Source: Diphasiastrum complanatum
Taxonomy: Eukaryota; Streptophyta; Lycopodiopsida; Lycopodiales; Lycopodiaceae
Direction: 5' to 3'
DNA length: 64,000 nucleotides
NCBI GenBank assembly: GCA_029204225.1
Contig: MU832120.1
Coordinates: 22,110-86,109 of the forward strand
Below are positions 42,475-54,173 of this stretch, piece after piece. Position 1 is the first letter of the stretch. Every line of letters starts with the position of its first letter. The notes under the pieces are model-generated. The model saw only the letters and a program-made list of their open reading frames with translations, did no database searches and was not told the DNA's origin. The translations under genes and the position numbers were made by a program.

Positions 42475-43450
42475 ATGTTGGAAGGCAATGATAGGCTTAC
42501 CTCATCCAACTACTCTACTTGGAAGGTAAGAATGGAATCACTTCTTGAAATGCATGAGTTTACGGATACTGTTGTAGGGTTGGAGGAGATACCCTTGGTT
42601 AAACAAGATCAAGTGAGGTATGACAAGAGAGCAAAAGAAAGCTCTACACATGATCAAGATTAATGTTACCAATGAGCTACTCAAGGAGATTAATAAGTGC
42701 AATTCATCTCGTGAGGCTTGGGAAGCTTTGAAGAATCTTTATGAATCCACGTCTACATCTAGAGTGTTGACTCTAAGAAGACAAATATTTCAAAACATAT
42801 GAAAGAGATAAGAGAGTCCTAATACTTTTGTTTTGTGAGTGAAGGCTTTAAGTGGAGTTAGTTTGCATTGATGAGAGTATTAAGGAAGGAGAGCTTGTTC
42901 AAGTTATTCTTTATGGTTTGTTGGATGCTCATGCTAATATTGTACAAAGTCTTACTATTCAAAAAACTTCTCCAAGTTTGGTGGATCTTCAAAAGATCTT
43001 CCTCAATTAGGAATATAGGCTTCAAGCAAGAGGTGGATCTACAAAAACATCTCAAGATGTTGAGGAGGCAATGTTCATCAAAGGCAAGTTCAAGGGCAAA
43101 GGTAAGCGCAAGTGGTCTAAAGGACAAGATCATGGTGAGTCTTCTTCTTTTGGTAAGAAGAAAGATAGGTCTAAATTGAAATGCTTCTATCGTGGCATCA
43201 AAGGTCACTTTGCTAGTGATTGCTACAAAAAGAAGAGAGATCATGGAGACAAGCAAGGTAATCTAACTCTTGATGAGAATGGTGTTGATGTTCAAAACAC
43301 AAATGATGATGCTTTTGTGATGTCTTCATATTTGAATTCTATTGTTAAAAATATTGATTCATGGTGGATTGAAAGTGGAGCAAGCTCACACATGACTTTT
43401 CACAAGAAGTATTTCACTTCTTTGTTGGCATATGGAGATGACAAGAGGGT
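42475..43450 (+). pseudogene. Copia gag and start of protease, broken
   Basis: Gag reads across several frames: LTSSNYSTWKVRMESLLEMH (a copia Gag N-terminal motif), INKCNSSREAWEALKNLYES and a basic region. A zinc-knuckle relic follows (CFYRGIKGHFASDC, where the second Cys is Arg) and the protease start SWWIESGASSHMTFHKKYF, in which the usual catalytic D-S-G is E-S-G. The protein sense ends near 43450, where the sequence passes into the LTR of another copia element. It is dead. Confidence 0.8.
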
Positions 43451-44223
43451 GATTTACAAAAGGATGAGAAATGAATGTGAACTTGAAACATTTATATTCG
43501 TGATCAACCTCGAAGGATTTGCAAAATTTATCTTGCTTGAAACTCGAAAGATTCGCAAAATAGTTTATTGTAGAAGCTCTTGGTTTCTTGTTGAAGCTCA
43601 AAAGATTCGCGAACAAAATCTTGTTGCCAAATATTTTGGATTATTTTTTAAGCTCAAAATTGTCATCTGCCGTGAACAATTCGCGAAACACGAAGATATC
43701 GCGAAGAGACAAGCGTCGCGAATAATTCGCGAAACATGAAGCTGTGACGAAGAGACAGACTGTCGCGAAATATTCGTGAACAGAAATTATTCGACCCTGG
43801 AAACAGAGCGTCTATTTGAATATCAACCATCGTAAAAGATTAGATCTACTGTTACAAAATTAAAAGGCCAAAAGACTTGTCCTGTAGCATTATAAATACA
43901 TGTGCACTACTTGTTGTAAAACACTCACACACTCTCACACTGAAGAGACTCTCAGACTCATTCAATCAGAGACACAACAATGAGATAAGACAACAAGAGA
44001 TGTATACTGATTTAGATTCAGAATTATAAATTTGTTCTTGATCAATAGTTTCTGTTTGTCTAAAATTGTCTTAAGCTGTCTCTTAATTCCGCATGTTATT
44101 TTCGCATGCAAATTCAATCAACATAGATAAGAAACAAACCCGATTGAAGAAACTGATATTAGTTTGATTTATTCAAACTTTCATCGTGTTCTCTGTGGAA
44201 GAATAATTACTATTTTTCCTACA
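43451..44223 (+). mobile_element. Copia LTR, family 2 (5' LTR)
   Basis: It ends ...CCTACA just before the first primer-binding-site copy. The TATA box TATAAATA is at 43891-43898. The upstream half is dense in TCGCGA/TTCGCG words and in imperfect repeats of the type CTCGAAAGATTCGCAAAAT (near 43509, 43542 and 43597). The left edge is inferred from loss of copia protease sense and is uncertain. It appears inserted in or fused to the copia element on its left. Confidence 0.65.
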
Positions 44224-44224
44224 A

Positions 44225-44400
44225 TGATATCAGAGCATACAGGATCAGAACTGTTACAGTGGTATCAGAGCATATAGGATCAGAACTGATATAGTGGTAT
44301 CAGAGCGTACAACATTAAAGCTGATATAGTGGTATCAGAGCTTGTGGAACTGATACAATGGTATCAGAACAAGTCAGAGTCAATACAGTGGTATTTTCGC
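44225..44400 (+). repeat. Tandem array of primer-binding-site copies
   Basis: The word TGGTATCAGAGC or a one- or two-base variant starts at 44225, 44260, 44295, 44330 and 44359, with a truncated copy at 44389. The first four are exactly 35 bp apart, then 29 and 30. Each unit also carries CAGAACTGAT/GGAACTGATA-type filler. The three central copies (44260, 44295, 44330) are perfect matches to the plant initiator-Met-tRNA primer-binding site. Normal elements have one copy. Confidence 0.93.
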
Positions 44401-44465
44401 ATCTCTCTCAACATTATTCATACATCCACAGCAAGTCGCATCTAGAGTTATTCAAGAAATAGAAG

Positions 44466-44935
44466 ATGTCATCAATCAACAATATTCAGGCTAAGATCAC
44501 TATGATCTTGGATCCAGAAGGTTCAAACTATTTGATTTGGAAATTAAAGCCTTCACTCATATTGAATGGCAAAGGTCTATGGCAATGGGTAGAACCAATA
44601 GAGGAGAAGCCAATAACTACTCTTGGCAAAGAACTTCGAGAATGGAGTTTGAGAAATGACAAAGCTATAGCAATTATTGCGTCTTCAATGCATGACACTA
44701 TAATACATCAATTTCGAATGCAAAAGATTTATGGGAAGAATTGCAAACCAAGAATGAGACTCGATCTCGTAATCAAATCATGTTCTTGGAAGACCAATTA
44801 ACTTACTTACAGTGGGACGACAAAGACCTGACCACATTCGTACAAAAGATAAAAGACCTATTTATTTATTTGCAGAATCCTGGCGTGGAAAATGCAATTT
44901 CAAAGGAAAAACGGGTATTTTCTTCAAGCCCTACC
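44466..44935 (+). pseudogene. Copia gag, frameshifted and truncated
   Basis: It starts MSSINNIQAKITMILDPEGS and continues NYLIWKLKPSLILNGKGLWQ and DKAIAIIASSMHDTIIHQF. After a frameshift near 44.74 kb it continues NETRSRNQIMFLEDQLTYLQ and FVQKIKDLFIYLQNPG, all typical of the copia Gag (UBN2-type) domain. It ends against a minus-strand copia pol end at about 44.94 kb, so zinc knuckle, protease and pol are missing. Confidence 0.8.
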
Positions 44936-44939
44936 CAGG

Positions 44940-47067
44940 TCATTCCACACAACTCGAACCTTATTGGTGAAAGATGCGACTATACAACATTGCATACATT
45001 AGATATTCGATTAGTGAATGATAAGGGTACTTTGCTAAGTCGAGTACTTCACTATCAGTCTCAGCACATGAAGGTTTGTTCAATACTATACTTGGATCCA
45101 TTGGAGTATCAATGGGTTTGCAATCAGACATATGAAATTTTTTTAAAATGCCTTTTAGATATGTCTGCTGGTTAAGATAGATCTTCTTCTGAAGCCTATC
45201 TCAAGTAATGTGAATTCCTAGCAAAGAATGAGCAGCTCCTAAATCAGTCATGTCAAATTCCTTTGACAGATCACTCTTAGTAGTGTGCAGAAGAGAAGTG
45301 TCGTTAGACAAGATAAATACATCATCTACGTGAAGAGCTATGTGAACTGAATTGGTGCATATATGCTTTGAATAAACATTAAAGTCAGCTGAATTGTTTG
45401 CAAATCCCAATTGAATGAGATAAGAGTTGATTTTATCGAACCATGCTCTTGCGGCCTGTTTTAGACCGTAGATTGCTTTGTGTAGCTTGCACACTTTGTG
45501 CTCTTGGCCTTTGACTTCAAATCCTTTCGATTGGAAGGTGTACAGCTCCTCTTTGACATTGTCATTGAGAAATGTTATCTTGACATCCATTTGGTGTATT
45601 TCGAGGTCTTCCGCGACTGCTAATGCAATCAGAGTCCTGATTGACTGCACCTTGACAACAGGGACTGAAAATATCTTGATAATCCACTCCTTGAACTTGA
45701 GTGAATCCTTTAACCACCAGCCGTGCTTTCCATTTAGCAATGGGACCATCAGAGTTGATCTTCTTCTTGAAGATCCACTTGTTGTTGATAACTCTCTTGT
45801 GAGTGGGAAATTTGACCAGTGTCCAGATCTGATTCGTCAAAAGTGAGTTGTACTCGCTTTCCATAGCTTCTTGCCACTTCACAGCTTCCTTGGAGTTAAT
45901 TGCTTTGGCTAGGCTCTCTGGTTCTTGTGATGAAGTCCAGAATGATTGACATGCATACCTCTCAGGAACTGTCTGAGTTTGTGAGGATCTGCGGATGTTG
46001 GGTTGACCAAGGTGCGCTGATTCTTCTTCTTGAACTTCTCCAGATCTGCTCGAGCTTGTTTGGTCTGGTCTGGTGACATGTATTGTCTGCTACACGGCTT
46101 CTGTAGTTGTAGCTACAGGTTTTGTAGAAGAATCATCAACATTGGAAGGCTGAATGCTACGTAGAATAGGATGAAATAACATAGCATCGTTTATCGATGG
46201 TTGTTGGAAATAATAGTATGTATGTTCTTGAAATATTACATCCCCAGAGGCAAATACTACGTTGGTGGATGGATTATAAACTTTATAAGCTTTATGCTCA
46301 TCAGGATAGTCAATGAAAATACATTTATTTGTCCTATGATCTAGTTTCTTCCTAAGTTGTTTAGGAATGTGAACAAAACATATACAACCAAAGATTTTCA
46401 AATGTCTGACACTAGGCTTGTGCCCATGCCAAACTTCATAAGAAGTTTTGTTATTGATGGCTTTGGTGCTGGATCTGTTCTATACATAACAGGATGTGGC
46501 AGTAGCTTCTACCCAGAATTTCACAGATAGGTGTGCTTGATGTAGCATTGATCTGGCTGAGTTGAGAAGAGTTCGGTTCCTCCTTTCTACAATCCCTATC
46601 TGTTGAGGTGAATAGGAAGTAGTGAACTATCTTTTGATTCCATGTTCAACCAAGTAGTCGGACATCTCGTTGGAGATGTATTCGCCACCACCATCAGTTC
46701 GGAGTCCTTTCACTTTTCTAGACGTTTGTGTCTCAGGCATGGCCTTGAATCTCTTGAAGCATTCAAAGGCTTCAGATTTGTGCTTAATGAACATGACTGT
46801 AGATCATCTGGAGTAATCATCTATGAAAGTGATAAAATAGACTGCATCTCCTAAGGATGGATTTGGCATTGGACCACAGAGATCGCTATGTACAAGATCT
46901 AATATATGCTTTGATTTGATGGAATGTGATTTTGAAAACTTGCTTCTAGAGTGCTTCCCATAGATGCATGACTCAAAAAAGAAAGATTTCCTATTTAATG
47001 AAGACAAAAAATTCAAACCATCAACTAACTTATTACAAAGCATATAAGAAAGTGATCTTGTATTCAC
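44940..47067 (-). pseudogene. Copia pol on minus strand: integrase to reverse transcriptase, broken
   Basis: From 47067 downward: the pre-integrase and integrase core (LVHSDLCGPMPNPSLGD, FITFIDDYSR, LRTDGGGEY and VERRNRTLL, so the D, D and E residues are all present). The capsid-like linker KIFGCICFVHIPKQLRKKLD follows. The reverse transcriptase comes last (WQEAMESEYNSLLTNQIWTL, KWIFKKKINSDGPIAKWKAR, MDVKITFLND, CKLHKAIYGLKQAARAWFDK and catalytic LHVDDVFI), then ITRDRLQKKIYLNQ-like and SDCKPIDTPMDPS sequence in other frames. Frameshifts and stops occur near 46.8, 46.4, 45.7 and 45.2 kb. RNase H is cut off at the junction with a plus-strand gag. Confidence 0.85.
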
Positions 47068-47076
47068 ATGTCTAGA

Positions 47077-47844
47077 TCAACTACGCCACAGAACAACACT
47101 GTCGTTAACATTTTCATTAGAGATACTAGCTAATGCAACTGAATTAGAGAGTACGTAAAGGTTCCTCACTCTAGTGCATGTAGTTAGAGTATCTTTATCG
47201 AATATTGTACACTCCTTAGATGAGAAGGTAACAATGTAGCCCTCATCAGTTATCTTAGAGACTGATAACAAGTTCTTTGATAACTGAGGAACATGAAGGA
47301 CGATAGGAACACCAGTAGATAGATCGTTGTTCAAGGTGATCTTCACTGTTCCTTTGCCTTCCATGCTTATGGTGCTAGAATCTCTGAGGTAGATAAATTG
47401 GTCTCTGTTGTAAGCTGTGTACTCTGTAAACCATTCCTTGTGAGAGGTCATGTGTTGGGTAGCGCCGCTGTCTAGGTACCAGCTATCACAGTCTTCGCTG
47501 CTATTGTAAGCTCCTTGAATTCTATTGCTATTCTTGCTCCTTGAATTCGGCCACATTGGAGAAGTCTGGCTGCTACTGCTATTGTTGTTTCTTTGTCTCA
47601 TTGTAGATCCGGATACGACACTCCTTGATGTTGTGCCATTGGCTCTCTTGCAATATCTGCAGAAAAGCTTCTTCCGCAATCCACCATGCTCACCTTGAGT
47701 GTGAGGCTTCTGCTGTTGCTGCTGCACTTGATTCTTGCCCTTGAAATAGTCTTTCTTCTTGGTGTATAGAGCCATGGATTTGTCTTTGATGAACATGCTG
47801 CTAGTCTTTCTCCACATTTTCTCTTGAAGAAGATGACCAATCAC
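47077..47844 (-). pseudogene. Copia zinc-knuckle region, protease and pre-integrase
   Basis: A 255-codon frame holds a glutamine-rich linker and a shifted zinc-knuckle relic (KLFCRYCKRANG). The intact-looking protease motif is CDSWYLDSGATQHMTSHKEW (catalytic D-S-G), followed by GAG-pre-integrase-like sequence (LSKNLLSVSKITDEGYIV). This part is the best preserved of the element, but it is separated from gag and from integrase by single frame breaks. Confidence 0.85.
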
Positions 47845-48416
47845 TTTTGAATAGTGAGTTCGGGTTGTGTGAAGATCATCATCACAAAGTGTTCATACGA
47901 ATTTGGAAGAGAAGAAAGCAAGGTCATAACGACATCATCATCTTGAACAGAACATCCTACAACTGATAACTGATCTAATAAGGACTTGAAGCTGTTGATG
48001 GGAGAAGTGATGGCAGTAAAATCAGACATGCTAACAGTAAAGAACTTCCTTCTAAGATGTAATCTCGTGGTTACATCGTGAGTCTCATAGAGACTTGATA
48101 ACATGTCCAGTGCTTCCTTAGAGATTTTGCACGTTGTAACGTGAGATATTTGGGAGTCAGCCAAATTGAGTGTGATACATGCTAAGGCCTTCTGATCTTT
48201 GATCCTCCAGGCCTTTGCTTGATCACCATCTTTTGGTTTCAGGTCTGTACCTTCTACTACATCCCAAAGATCTCTATCTATCAACATCATTCTAAGTTTT
48301 AACTTCCAGATGTAGAAGTTAGAACCATTGAACTTGTCAATGACTCTAGCTTCACTGAGTGATGAAGATGAAGAGCTACCTATATGAGACATGAGAACAG
48401 TATACAAATAGAACAA
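47841..48416 (-). CDS. Copia gag (open, 191 codons)
   Basis: An open gag frame: SSLSEARVIDKFNGSNFYIW, KLKLRMMLIDRDLWDVVEGT, WRIKDQKALACITLNLADSQ and a UBN2-type segment with LSSLPNSYEHFVMMI. It probably starts at the internal Met (MSHIGSSS). Gag forms the packaging particle. It ends at a stop just where the zinc-knuckle frame starts, so a frameshift lies near 47.84 kb. Confidence 0.85.
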   Translation of the reverse strand: MFYLYTVLMSHIGSSSSSSLSEARVIDKFNGSNFYIWKLKLRMMLIDRDLWDVVEGTDLKPKDGDQAKAWRIKDQKALACITLNLADSQISHVTTCKISKEALDMLSSLYETHDVTTRLHLRRKFFTVSMSDFTAITSPINSFKSLLDQLSVVGCSVQDDDVVMTLLSSLPNSYEHFVMMIFTQPELTIQK

Positions 48417-48438
48417 TTTCTCAGTTTTTTTGAACTAA

Positions 48439-48450
48439 GCCCTGATACCA
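48439..48450 (-). other. Primer-binding site of the minus-strand copia element
   Basis: On the minus strand it reads TGGTATCAGGGC, one base off the plant initiator-Met-tRNA primer-binding site. It lies three bases inside the LTR end and about 20 bp before gag. Confidence 0.85.
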
Positions 48451-48453
48451 ATC

Positions 48454-49030
48454 TGATGGGGCAAGGGGGATAGGAAGAATGAGAATGGAGAAGAGAACAA
48501 GAATATTGTGGTACAGCTCTCCCGTTCTAATCGGCAACTAGGTGCAAAAACAGTCTAATAGACAACTTATGCTAAAGATAATCACAGCTTTATGCATTTT
48601 GATTGCCCAACAGGATCTTAAAGATTAATTACGGTGCCAAGTGAGACTACCCAAGTGGCAAAAAGAACAATCTTCTCTTGAGGAGATGACATATATGTGC
48701 TTCCAAACTATTGAAGTTGATGTAGGAGCATCAAATAAAACATTGAATTTGTAATTGAAATTTATGATTTCTATGCTTGAAGACTTCAATATGACATTGA
48801 AGACACTAGTGGTTGTTTAGGTACAGTTGCTACAAACAAACAAGACACTTGTGGTTGAAATTCAAGCTTCAAGGGACATTCCTGACAACCTAGCATTTTC
48901 CCGACACTTATCAGTTTCGTAGAAATTTCCACTATAATGATTGCCAAGTGAAGATCTATCAAGATTATATTGCATGCAACCAAAAGGATACCTGAGGAGC
49001 CAAACCACCCAACCAACAGAAAATGAAAAG
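48454..49030 (-). mobile_element. Probable 5' LTR of the minus-strand copia element
   Basis: On the minus strand the LTR ends ...CCCCATCA directly before ATT-primer-binding site. The outer end was not located, so the right limit is a guess. No gene is seen in it. Confidence 0.5.
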
Positions 49031-49249
49031 TCAAATCCCTAACCGCTTCACCCTCGAGCCACGATGACTGAATGCAAGAGAGGAGAGGATTCTGGCTTCA
49101 AGAAATAGAAATTGAATGAGGAGGTGGGTGAGTTCCTACAAGACAAATAACCCTTGAAAGTTGAGAAAAATTTTCTTTAGGATCCCCTAGTTCAATCCGA
49201 ATGCATTTGACCTCCTATTCTTGCACCAAAAGTTGTCAATCACCATGCT

Positions 49250-50862
49250 TTAGCTCCATAGAGCATTTGGGCCCTCACAAGGTTATTAATTACATTACTA
49301 GCCTAGTCCAGAATGACATGGCATAAATCATGATCTTGTACACGAAGTACCAGATATCCATGTCAAGGACTATTCCAAATCACTCATACAAGATATGGAT
49401 GTAACAACTAGTAAAGGACTAATAGACCAAAAGATTCTTGTTGGTGCGATTCATTGTCATTGCCTTTCCATAATATTACTTTTATATTGGGGTTGAATGT
49501 ATATCATTATATGCAAAGTCAACATTTTTCTAATGCTTAATTAGGATACTCTACCTTGGTTGATTGAGTACATAAGAGCATGGCGATTTATGAAAATAGT
49601 AAATTGAGTACCACACAAGTAGTTCTACCAATTGCAAATGGCATACAATCCAATTGCATGATTTTTGCCAATCCATCTGAGATCTATCAAATTTATTGCT
49701 AAAAAAGGCCACAAGTCATCCTCCCTATTAACATAGCACCTATAACCATGTTAATTGTATCCATTTCCACAATAAGCTATGCATTTGGATGCGCCACAAT
49801 GGGATAGAAGCACTTGCATGCTTGAGTCTATTACATGACTCTTGCCTTTGTCCTCCCCACTGCTTTTTCGTTAGAATCCTCGAATTCTTGAAATTCTAAT
49901 TCACACTGGAGAAAAGGAATCCAAATTCCCAGAGGCAGCCTTCTTATAAAATTTCCAATTTTATTCTCACTTGCAATTAGTTATACTTCAGGAATTGAAT
50001 GTAAATTAAATAATTGGATCCTTAAGACCAGCAATCATCTACATACCAGACTTCCAATCTTTCCCCCCCTTCCAAAAATGGTTCCGGTTCAAAAAACCCC
50101 AAATTTGTACTAGGAAAAAGTTCAATTTGGCATCACTAACTTTAGCATTGTCCCCCTGACAGTTTTGATTTGCTAATTAAGTGCCGCACTTAATCCCTAG
50201 CAAATCCCTTTATAGACCAGCGTAAAACTGTTCTACTAGATTTACATTATTCTTGGTCCTTATTGATCCCCAGAACAAGAAATGCTCCATAATTGACAGA
50301 TTCACAAAATCTTCAACTAAAAGTGAAGGTTACAGTGATCTTAAAAATCGACTGATTTCAACTCAGTAAGATCATTCACTTTATAAGTCATTTCTATTTG
50401 ATCAATAACCAAAGAATTGGAACAAATAAAAAACGTCCATGGTTTCTTCAAATTTTACGTAAACTGGGATATTCAAATTCCATTCAATATGGACCTAAAC
50501 TGTGAAAATCGACCAAACATCAACTTGACAAGTTCACAATTACCATCTCATATTGGAAGGATTTGAAAACAACAAGTACAATATGAAAAACGTACTACAC
50601 CAGTACCTATGATCAATTTGAAGCAAAAAATTTCAATTCTAGGTGAAAAATCCACTAAAATCTTAAAAAATCCATAGATTTCCACCAAGCAGTCATTCAC
50701 TATGCATGTGCTCCTATGTCCAATTATAAGTCTGGGCCCTCATATGATTATTAATTACTTTATAGGCCAAGCTCAGAATGACGAGGCATAACCAATAACC
50801 ATATACATCTGGAGTGACCAGCTATCCACATCAGGAATTGTTCTGATTCCCTTATACGGGAC
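49250..50862. repeat. Diverged direct repeats with A/T-rich interior
   Basis: A segment at about 49255-49410 (GGGCCCTCACAAGGTTATTAATTAC, AGAATGACATGGCATAA, AGATATCCATGTCAAGGA) recurs diverged at about 50725-50862 (GGGCCCTCATATGATTATTAATTAC, AGAATGACGAGGCATAA, AGCTATCCACATCAGGAA). The 1.3-kb interior has no coding sense. The two could be LTRs of a non-autonomous element or an old segmental duplication. Confidence 0.6.
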
Positions 50863-51568
50863 ATGGACATAACAGGAATGATGAAGATCCTGAAGTTGAT
50901 TGTATGTTTGATATAGGCTGCTGCATATTGCTCCTCTTGCTAGGATAATCTGATTGTGTAGATCTCTTAGATCTGAACTTAATATTTCTTTTTAAGTATA
51001 GGAGGATGCAGTTCTTCTGATCTCCTCTTGTAGAAGCATCGAAATTACTCTTGATAGAGTGAGATGCTCCTAGGTCGAAATTGCCATGACCCAATTTTCA
51101 TAGGCATCAGGTAGACTCGATAATAGAGTCATAACAACATCAAAATCTTCTATGGATGAGCCAGTTGCAATCATCTATTCCATAAGATTTTTGAAAGTGT
51201 TGAGATGGTTCGAAACACTATTTGCATCAGACATTCTCAAAGTGAAGAACTTCTTCCTCAAATGAAGTTTGGTCCCTGATATCATAAAGGGCTACTAGGA
51301 TGTCCCAAGCATCCTTAGCAGTCTGAACAGCATGTATATGGATGACTTGAGGGTCTTTGATATTGAGAATGATCATGGCAAATGCCTTACCATATCTCAG
51401 TCTCCATTTGGTGATGATGGCTGCATCACCCTCTGGCTTGACCTCTATGCCAACAACTATGTCCCATAGTTCTTTGGCAAGTAGAACTACTTTCATCTTG
51501 AACTTCCAGAGATGGTAGTTCTCTCTGTCGAGTTTGTCAATCAGAGATGAACTAGAAGATGGATCCAT
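50863..51568 (-). pseudogene. Copia gag fragment on minus strand
   Basis: From an ATG at 51568: MDPSSSSSLIDKLDRENYHL, WKFKMKVVLLAKELWDIVVG and AVQTAKDAWDILVALYDIRD, the copia Gag N-terminal domain. A frame change follows near 51.25 kb, then decayed basic sequence resembling the region before a zinc knuckle (FRSKRSTQSDYPSKRSN). No protease or pol follows, because it runs into the repeat at 50.86 kb. Confidence 0.75.
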
Positions 51569-51694
51569 TCTGGCATGAGATCGTTGGTAGAAACAATCAT
51601 ATCAAAATACCCTTGCTTGCACACTTGCTGAGACGATGTCTTGGTAGAAACAAGACTAATAACCAGCAATAGAAATGCAGATTGTTGAACTACC

Positions 51695-51706
51695 CGCTCT
51701 AATACC
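51695..51706 (-). other. Primer-binding site
   Basis: TGGTATTAGAGC on the minus strand, one base off the plant consensus, directly abutting the LTR end ...TTCGACA. Confidence 0.9.
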
Positions 51707-52324
51707 ATGTCGAAAAAATGGTAGGTTGTCAGAAATGTTGAATTGATATCGGATTAATTGAAATAGAACTCTGATATCATATCGATAATGGTAGTATAGC
51801 AGCGGAAGTAGAACAATGGACGGTTGTAGATCGGAAGTGCAACATCTACCAGCAATAATTAAGGTGAATGAACAGTAGTAATGCTCAATAGAACAAACCA
51901 GTAGTGTGGACAAAAATGTACTCTTGATAAAAATAGAAAGTGAGTACATGGGTGTGAAGCTGAGCACAATTTAGTGAGGCACAGATATTTTTGAGCTTCC
52001 ATTTATTTCTATTTAGTTATTTCCTTTTTATAGATAACTAACTGAAAAGATATTTATTACAAAATATTCTCAAGTCTTTCAGGTCAGTGCTTTTCTACCT
52101 ACTTAATTAATTACAGCCGCCTTGTAGTTGGTAACTGCCTTTTAAGTAATAAAGACTATATACAAGTAGGTGAATTGCCATAAAGTCTTGGATCGACTTT
52201 TCCCTGATGACGAGGCCGGATTGCCGTTGTCGTTGTCAAACTCGTTTGTCGTTGTCCTTGTCGAATTCGTTTGTCGTTGTTAGGATGCTCATTACCGAAT
52301 GGTCTTGAGCATAAAAATCCAACA
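51707..52324 (-). mobile_element. Copia 5' LTR, 618 bp
   Basis: On the minus strand it starts TGTTGGATTTTTATGCTCA and ends CCATTTTTTCGACA, with canonical TG...CA ends. The inner end touches a primer-binding site. An internal near-tandem TCGTTTGTCGTTGTC repeat lies near 52225-52280. No second LTR is seen in the window, so the element is truncated. Confidence 0.85.
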
Positions 52325-53330
52325 ATAAAGCGATGCTAGTAGCCGATTTTCATAGGTTTTGGTCCATATTGAACAAAGTTCAAAAATCCCATATAAGTAA
52401 ATTTTTGAAAGATTAAAGTTAAAAAAAATGTTCATAATCTGTCAGTTATTGATTGAACAAAATTAGCTTAAAAAAGTGAAAGATCTCGCTGAGATGTAAT
52501 CAGCTAGTAGTAAGATCCAATATTTTTTTGCTTTTGGTTGAAAATTTTGAATATGTCAACTGATTAAGCCAATCTTTTGTTTTAGGTAATCAATAATGGT
52601 CGACAATAATGTAGGTCTAGAAGGAACAGTACCTATCTCGACCTATTTATAGATTTGCCAACAGTTAAGTATGACACTTTACGAAGGTTGAGCATTTTAA
52701 GGGCATCAAAATCACAACGAATGACTTTGCCATAAACAATATGAGGACGAATACTATTATGAATGACTAGAGGACTCCTAACACTATCTTCATTGCTCAA
52801 TCGCGTACAATGTGAGCAAACACATATTGAATTTTCTAGAAAGATTGTAGAGTATATTTTCTTAAACTAAGTTTTATTGGGAACATTACCCCCTAGAGAA
52901 ATTTAGAAATGACTAAGACAACCCTTAAATGGGGGATGTTAGAGTCAACATAAATACAAAAGAAAAGACAAGTGGAGGCGAGTTTCTAATGCCAACACAC
53001 TTATGATGTTTTTAAAGTTCATGAAAAAACCAAAAGGATAGCAAAATTATTAAATAGCACTGGCAATAACATTAAATTTCAAACAATCAATACAAGAGAA
53101 AATGGTTATCTATCATCATGACCATTAAAACAGTCGAGTCAAAACACTATCATCTTTGTAACAAAAACTAGTGGTACATTCAAGGGCAACAAACTGAGTT
53201 GGATATGAGGAGAATTTCCACCCCATTGATGCAAGCTCAACCCACTACTACATCATTGACATCTTATAGCCATAGATGCTCCTTTGGCCTACATAAAATA
53301 TGCTATTAAGGTTAGTTTCTATGATGCTAC
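52325..53330. other. No gene seen
   Basis: A/T-rich sequence without recognisable coding sense, repeat array or RNA gene. Confidence 0.5.
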
Positions 53331-53885
53331 AACATTAAAAAAAAAAAAAGTGAAGTGAGAATCCTTCTTTTGTTTACATGCAATACACGAAGTTTTGTAG
53401 TAACGACAAAAATGTAAGGACAACCCTACTCATGCAACTATTAATTTTTAATACAATTGATAACTTAGCATTTTATTAAATCATAGAGAGCAAGATGAAA
53501 ATTATGCTTTGTTGATCGTGATTGGTTTTAATGAGATAACTTAATTATTATAAATACTTATCAATCCCACTTAGGCTCTTATTTAAACTAGACATGTTGA
53601 TTGATGATTGACGTTGACCACATTCACAATGAACTTGTGAGCATTAGTTATGACCATTGTTGAATGACAATATAATATTGGTTGTTGTGCGTTCAATGGA
53701 ATTTCACAAAAGCCTAGTAAAGGATTCTATCACATATTTTGAGATGAAACAAGACTCCATTCCATAGTGGAAAAGTTTCCTCAATAAAATCTACGTCTGA
53801 CAAGCATTAGAGGTTTGTGCCCACAAAGATTTTCATACTAATGGTAAAATTTTTGACCAATTTGATAAATCAATTTATTGTAGAG
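53331..53885. repeat. Diverged dispersed repeat, copy A
   Basis: It aligns with 55.94-56.41 kb: GTGAAGTGAGAATCCTTCTTTTGTTT against GTGAAGTGAGTATTTCTCTTTTGTTT, CAATCCCACTTAGGC against CAATCCCACTTAGAA, GACATGTTGATTGAT in both, and CCATTGTTGAATGACAAT in both. Its last part (TCAATTTATTGTAGAGAATGATGCC) matches 55.32 kb. It is an unclassified old repeat. Confidence 0.7.
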
Positions 53886-54062
53886 AATGATGCCTATATT
53901 TCATGACATCCTGTGTTTTAGTTATGTTGGGTAAGATTAAAGAATTTTTTGCTCATCCTTTATGTAAGAGAATCATATTTCTAGAGACCTTTATGTGTCT
54001 TGCTGCCCTGATGAGCTTGTACAATTACTTCTCAAGTGACCCTTACAACCATGTAAATATTG

Positions 54063-54173
<111 letters not shown>

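Noticed and set aside
45000-45175. Plus-strand continuation of copia gag
   Set aside because: The sequence makes good sense on the minus strand as the end of copia reverse transcriptase (SDCKPIDTPMDPS-type motif), so the plus frame is antisense.
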